This document shows positions 59,689 to 64,000 of a DNA stretch of 64,000 nt, piece by piece. The notes beneath the pieces are model-generated. The model was not told the origin of the DNA. It did not search any database and worked only from the letters and a program-made list of their open reading frames with translations. The DNA is from Hormiphora californensis (taxonomy: Eukaryota; Ctenophora; Tentaculata; Cydippida; Pleurobrachiidae), in assembly GCA_020137815.1 (NCBI GenBank), contig CM035359.1, positions 6,790,468-6,854,467 on the forward strand. Reading direction: 5' to 3'. Numbering within the stretch: position 1 is the first letter of the stretch; every line of letters starts with the position of its first letter. The position numbers were made by a program, and so were the translations under genes.

Positions 59689-60068
59689 TACATGTTTACT
59701 AAACATGTAGTATAATAATTGTAAACATGTAAACTCCGTCCTGCCTTAGAATAGGAGGAAGAGATTTTAAGTTGCGAAGAGGGGTCAGCCGTACCACTTA
59801 CCACTTACCAGAAACTAAAATACTGAAAATTTAGAATTTATTCTTCCACACTTTTCTGCCACTTTTATGTTCTCCATCCCTTGTCCTTTGTTCCCCTGAA
59901 TGACGTTACTAACACCTCGTCGCTCAAACAATTCCCTTTGAACTACAAGACCGTTGAGGTGTTGAATTCACGTGATCTTCGCAAACCTCTCGTGAGTCGT
60001 GACACTTTCTCAAACCAATGAGATTTTAGTTCTACCACAAACTTCGCTATGTTCTTGTAGAAGCTAAA
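59689..60068 (+). promoter_or_regulatory. Upstream region of intronless receptor
   Basis: Includes an AACCAATGAGA (CCAAT-type) motif near 60014. No TATA box. A two-codon upstream ORF ATG-AGA-TGA (60069-60077) overlaps the receptor start codon by two bases. Confidence 0.3.
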
Positions 60069-60073
60069 ATGAG

Positions 60074-63000
60074 ATGACTCTCTTTGTTTTCGTGTGTTAC
60101 GTAGTTGTCGTTACTGGAGGATTTTTCGATGACGGTGGGTGTCCGATAGCAGTCGACAATGGGTTTTTGGTTAGGTCATGCCAAGACCGAAAATGTTCAT
60201 CCTGGGATGGCTTTCTCATGAAATGTCTTAACTCTTCCACTATGTACTACAAAACGTTTACGTTTGATATTGCCACGAGAACAATAAAACCATACGTAAC
60301 GACTTTGTGCCCTAACGATTCTATCCAGTATCAGGCTTGCGGAAGTGGAAGTTTCGTACCCTTGCACGATCCCGCTAAAAAGCTCTTCCAAACGTCCCCC
60401 GTATGCGGGAAGTTGTGCTACGAACAAGACAAGGATATGTACGGTTTTCACACGTCATCCCAAACATGTCCAGTGGCTCATGATTATAGCCATGACCGAG
60501 TTAGGAAAAACATCACCACCGTTCATGGCGATATTTTTACCATTTTGATTAAAGAAGGAGGATTATGTGACGGTCGTTGTGATGAAGTGGAGCTGGAGGG
60601 AAACATAGCGGCACCTACGTTGACATGTGTCGATGAAAAATCTTGCAATGGATATAACTATGGGGATGTGGCTAAGCAAGAAGATGGTTATGTCTTTACT
60701 CCCTTCAACGACTTAATTGAACTGTTAAAACCAGAGAATAACATTTGTACTGATTTTCCGCTTCACAACGCATCACGTTGCTTCATTCCCTTACCAGACT
60801 CAACTAAGTATCTGTATACTTATATGATTTATGATGGCGTATCTTATTGTCATGACGGTTTAGACCAGACAAACTGTTCGGATCCAGCTAAGATTGCCGG
60901 TTCGTGCCTCATCGGCGGATATCTCTCTACAGTTTCCATTTATGTTCTCTGTCAGGAGAATTCAATATTATGTGATGATGATATGCACAAAAAGTGCCCA
61001 ACGATTAACCGGTATTGTACCATTCATAAACATCAGTTATGCAATGGGCAAGATGACTGTGCTATGGGTGCGGATGAGCGGAAGGCGACGTGTCTTAAGC
61101 TCACCCAACGATCGTGTGTTCGTAGTTTTAGCCAAAGTCAGGGTCTTCTTAGGATTCCAGTGGACTGGGTCCAGGATGGAGAGGTAGACTGCCTTGACGG
61201 GATAGATGAAAAGGCTAACTGGCAAACGTGCGGCAAAGGCATCAGGAGGACAATTAAATACTCGACTAATAAATGTAGCAATGTCTTCCTCTGCAAACAT
61301 AACATCGAACAATTTTTAGAGGCCACGCTTTTATGTTCCTTTCCCTCAAACTGTGACGAAGAAGTGTGCAGCATGGCTAAAAGCAGGCCAAAAATATCAA
61401 AAAAGTTGCTAAGCACCAGCCTATCAATAGGAATAAAACTCAGGAGTTCAGTTTGCACAAAAGGCATCCAATCTATCCTTCTTCCCACAGACCAAATTTG
61501 TCGATATAAAACGTTCCATCATCCCTTCCATCTGTTCTTTGGTAAAAACTTTACAACCAAATTAGTTTTTCCAACTACGGAACGTGATTGTATGTTCCTT
61601 TACGGTGAAGCATATGTGTTTCACAGCTGTTTAGGACTTTGTTACAACACACCGTGTCCCTTGAAAAGACCGGTTCTTCAAAACACTTGTAGCAACCTCA
61701 GAAACACCTTTTATTCTATCAACTTCGAGCTTGGCTCAATTACCATTGTACAAAAGTCTCGTGAACGGTTCCACAACAACTTTTTCGTTTGTAAAAACAC
61801 AAAGTGTATCCTGTTTGAGAAGGTGTGTGATCTTGTCGATGACTGTGGAGACAGGTCCGATGAGGAGGAATGTATGAACAACTTCCAGTGTTCTGATAAG
61901 TCTGGGTTCTTGGCTTTGAGTCAGAAGTGTGATGGAAAGATTGACTGCAAGGACTTCTCTGATGAATGTAATGAGAGTTGTAGGAGGAAAGCTGTTAACG
62001 GTAATACGATTTTGGGAGTTGCCCTTGTCATGGGAATTACAGGGTTCGTTTTTGGAGTTGGCGGACTTATAAAGAACATCAAACAGAAGTCGGAAAAGAG
62101 TGGCGAATTCATCAATCAAACTATGGTCTTGATGATTTCGTTGGGAGATCTACTGACATCTGTTTATCTCCTTACCCTCACTACAATCCACTGGATCCAC
62201 GGTTCCGGGTTCTGTGAGTATCAGATTGAATGGATTAGTGGAGTGCCTTGTACCATCATTGGAGTTTTGAATAGCACTGGATCATCAATTTCTTCCCTTG
62301 TAATGGCTTTGGTCAGCTGCTTCCGACTCCATGGTACAGTAATGGCCCTTCGATACCGCCGTTCAAAGAAGGTTACTCTGAAGCTGTGGATAAAATTAGG
62401 TGTTATACTTGCAGTCGTCACATCGATATCTCTAGCAGTATCTACTTTTCCATTGTTCGACACTTTCAATGAATGGTTTGTCAATGGACTAGTTTTTGAA
62501 AGAGGCTTTACACTATTTCTTGGAGTGATGGATAAAAGTCAACTGCTGAAGATTGTTCGGGGTTACCATGGAAGCCACGAAACCAGACGAAGTCAGTCTG
62601 GTAACACTGTTTCTTGGAACACATTCCAAGAAATGATCTCTGAGATGTTTTCCCGGGATTATGATCCGGTAAGGGCCAAAAAGCTGTCTTTTTACGGTAA
62701 CGACCCAGTGTGTATGTTTAAGGCATTTGTCCTTTTGGATGACCCACAAGTTCTTTTCGTATGGGCATACCTCAGCTTCCATTTTCTCTGCTTTTTATGT
62801 GTAGCGATATGCCATGGGGTGATTGCAGTACTCGTTAGAAGATCACATATCCAAAGTACCAGGACGTCCAACTCACTCAATTTCAATGTCTCTTTGATCT
62901 GCCTAACTGATTTTTGCTGCTGGATGCCTTTCCTTATCTGCTGCGTCCTTCACACAGCCGAGGTTTTGGATATGTCACCGTGGTACCAGATCTTCTCCCT

Positions 63001-63376
63001 TAACATTCTCCCCCTAAACTCTGTACTGAATCCCGTTTTGTACAGTGGTGTAGTAACAACGATTTGGAACTACTTTAAATGTGTCCAAAATGCTGATGGC
63101 GCTCGTGATGTTGCGCCCAATACCGCTCCTGAAGATCCCCCTAAAGATGCTTCTAAAGATGCTTCTAAAGATGCTTCTAAAGATGCTTCTAATGATTCTC
63201 GCGATGTTACTCCTGAAGATGCTTATTTGAATAATGAAGATGCTCCTGATGTCCCTCCTGAAGATATTCCCGATCTCCCTCCTGATGTCCCTCCTGAAGA
63301 TGCTGCCGATTTCCCTCCTGATGTCCCTCCTGAAGATGCTCCTGATGTCACCCCTGAAGATGCTCCTGATGTCTGA
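60074..63376 (+). CDS. LDL-receptor-A class A GPCR, intronless paralogue
   Basis: 1100 residues in a single frame. Signal peptide MTLFVFVCYVVVVTGG, then a Cys-rich ectodomain colinear with the seven-exon receptor at 9169-15766: QTNCSDPAKIAGSC, LCNGQDDC near 321, DWVQDGEVDCLDG, VDDCGDRSDEEEC near 590, CDGKIDCKDFSDEC near 620. The seven-helix domain spans about 645-1000, with TM6 FCCWMPF and TM7 LNSVLNPVLY (NPxxY). The tail repeats DASK four times, then DVPPEDAPD-like units. Predicted plasma-membrane receptor, ligand unknown. The lack of introns against seven exons in the paralogue suggests a retrocopy or intron loss; no poly(A) trace is evident. The start at 60074 directly opens the signal peptide. 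Confidence 0.92.
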   Translation: MTLFVFVCYVVVVTGGFFDDGGCPIAVDNGFLVRSCQDRKCSSWDGFLMKCLNSSTMYYKTFTFDIATRTIKPYVTTLCPNDSIQYQACGSGSFVPLHDPAKKLFQTSPVCGKLCYEQDKDMYGFHTSSQTCPVAHDYSHDRVRKNITTVHGDIFTILIKEGGLCDGRCDEVELEGNIAAPTLTCVDEKSCNGYNYGDVAKQEDGYVFTPFNDLIELLKPENNICTDFPLHNASRCFIPLPDSTKYLYTYMIYDGVSYCHDGLDQTNCSDPAKIAGSCLIGGYLSTVSIYVLCQENSILCDDDMHKKCPTINRYCTIHKHQLCNGQDDCAMGADERKATCLKLTQRSCVRSFSQSQGLLRIPVDWVQDGEVDCLDGIDEKANWQTCGKGIRRTIKYSTNKCSNVFLCKHNIEQFLEATLLCSFPSNCDEEVCSMAKSRPKISKKLLSTSLSIGIKLRSSVCTKGIQSILLPTDQICRYKTFHHPFHLFFGKNFTTKLVFPTTERDCMFLYGEAYVFHSCLGLCYNTPCPLKRPVLQNTCSNLRNTFYSINFELGSITIVQKSRERFHNNFFVCKNTKCILFEKVCDLVDDCGDRSDEEECMNNFQCSDKSGFLALSQKCDGKIDCKDFSDECNESCRRKAVNGNTILGVALVMGITGFVFGVGGLIKNIKQKSEKSGEFINQTMVLMISLGDLLTSVYLLTLTTIHWIHGSGFCEYQIEWISGVPCTIIGVLNSTGSSISSLVMALVSCFRLHGTVMALRYRRSKKVTLKLWIKLGVILAVVTSISLAVSTFPLFDTFNEWFVNGLVFERGFTLFLGVMDKSQLLKIVRGYHGSHETRRSQSGNTVSWNTFQEMISEMFSRDYDPVRAKKLSFYGNDPVCMFKAFVLLDDPQVLFVWAYLSFHFLCFLCVAICHGVIAVLVRRSHIQSTRTSNSLNFNVSLICLTDFCCWMPFLICCVLHTAEVLDMSPWYQIFSLNILPLNSVLNPVLYSGVVTTIWNYFKCVQNADGARDVAPNTAPEDPPKDASKDASKDASKDASNDSRDVTPEDAYLNNEDAPDVPPEDIPDLPPDVPPEDAADFPPDVPPEDAPDVTPEDAPDV

Positions 63377-63412
63377 AGATGCTGCTGAAGATGCTCCTGA
63401 TCTCACGCCCTG
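63150..63412 (+). repeat. Coding repeats in receptor tail, running past the stop
   Basis: 12-bp GATGCTTCTAAA units (four) followed by GATGTCCCTCCTGAAGATGCT-type units. The pattern continues after the TGA at 63374-63376 in another frame (GAAGATGCTGCTGAAGATGC) to a TAA at about 63418-63420, so a small deletion in the repeat moved the stop. Confidence 0.85.
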
Positions 63413-63420
63413 GAATATAT

Positions 63421-64000
63421 AATACTTAAGATTAGACTCTAAGCTATGTTCTTTTGATTGCCTAATTGGTATGTTTTATTTCAAGTTTCTTCATGTTTTA
63501 AGAGACAAAGCTTCTTTCCTAGTTTGATGTTACATAAAAATTGTGTCCTTACTGATGATGCATTTATTTATTTGATTGTTATTATTATTATTATTCAAAT
63601 TTTACGTTTACTTTCAAACAGAACCTTTTCTTTTCTTGTACATCTTTATATTAGACTGCAAAATGAAATTTAACGGTAGCAACATCGATATTGCTTCTAA
63701 CGGTGTGTTATATAGCACAGAGTTCACCCAAAGTTTTTCGAGGTGTTTACGGGTGGCTGGAGGAGATAATACAGGCACTGATTTGTTCTTCTTAGCTCAG
63801 ATGGACCTGTTGGCAAGGAAACTCAACACAACACAATTTGACCCTGTGCACTGACTCTTTAACACGGTCGCTTGTAGTGGGAAAACGGTAATGGAAAACT
63901 GAGATACAGTAAGACGACGCACAACCGTGGCCAATCAGGGCGCTAGTACGTGCTGAACGCATGCACTTTTTGCCGCGCGTTATGCAACGTGCGCGTCTCA
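63421..64000. other. 3' flank, no gene supported
   Basis: AT-rich, including an ATT run near 63578-63595. A 63-residue frame from ATG 63663 (MKFNGSNIDIASNGVLYSTE onward to TGA at 63854) has no recognised motif or partner exon. Confidence 0.35.

Overview
The window looks like a gene-bearing but transposon-rich stretch of an early-branching animal genome. A sponge (demosponge-like) is my best guess. The signs are animal gene families (class A GPCRs with LDL-receptor A modules, a TMEM45/DUF716 membrane protein, U2AF1, an ATP-synthase f-like subunit, a two-KH protein), mostly short GT-AG introns, CR1/L2-type LINEs, many foldback/MITE elements and long dinucleotide arrays. The species assignment is inference; nothing in the sequence proves it.

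Layout. 1-1.24 kb: 5'-cut LINE reverse transcriptase. 1.6-2.5 kb: foldback repeat with CT arrays. 4.4-24.8 kb (minus strand): a seven-exon TMEM45-like gene that I assembled exon by exon with every splice phase consistent. Its third intron is 17.4 kb and holds a complete seven-exon LDLa-GPCR gene on the opposite strand (9.17-15.77 kb) plus several inverted-repeat transposons. 24.8-36.4 kb: no intact gene seen. This part holds a broken reading frame, a Mutator-like foldback element with a 9-bp target duplication, a 626-bp perfect tandem duplication and a piggyBac-like TTAA element. 36.5-41.6 kb: an eleven-exon class A GPCR. 42.1-46.9 kb (minus): an intact two-ORF LINE, followed by a 600-bp CCCTCT array. 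48.6-49.6 kb: KH-domain RNA-binding protein. 50.2-53.1 kb: seven-exon U2AF1. 53.4-54.0 kb: ATP synthase f-like. 56.3-57.9 kb: Shisa-like Cys-rich membrane protein with PPxY. 58.2-59.7 kb: pogo/Tigger-type element. 60.1-63.4 kb: an intronless paralogue of the nested LDLa-GPCR.

Gene themes. Three of the genes are seven-transmembrane receptors, and two of these are full-length paralogues with different intron content and different low-complexity tails. Two RNA-processing genes (KH protein, U2AF1) and a mitochondrial gene sit close together on the plus strand with short spacers. Exon models come from reading frame, splice consensus, phase arithmetic and family motifs remembered from known proteins. 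No search was run. The most useful new observations are the nested gene arrangement, the multi-exon/intronless receptor pair, the 29-copy 11-residue repeat in a receptor tail, and a small MITE family with exact or near-exact 8-9-bp target duplications at four sites.
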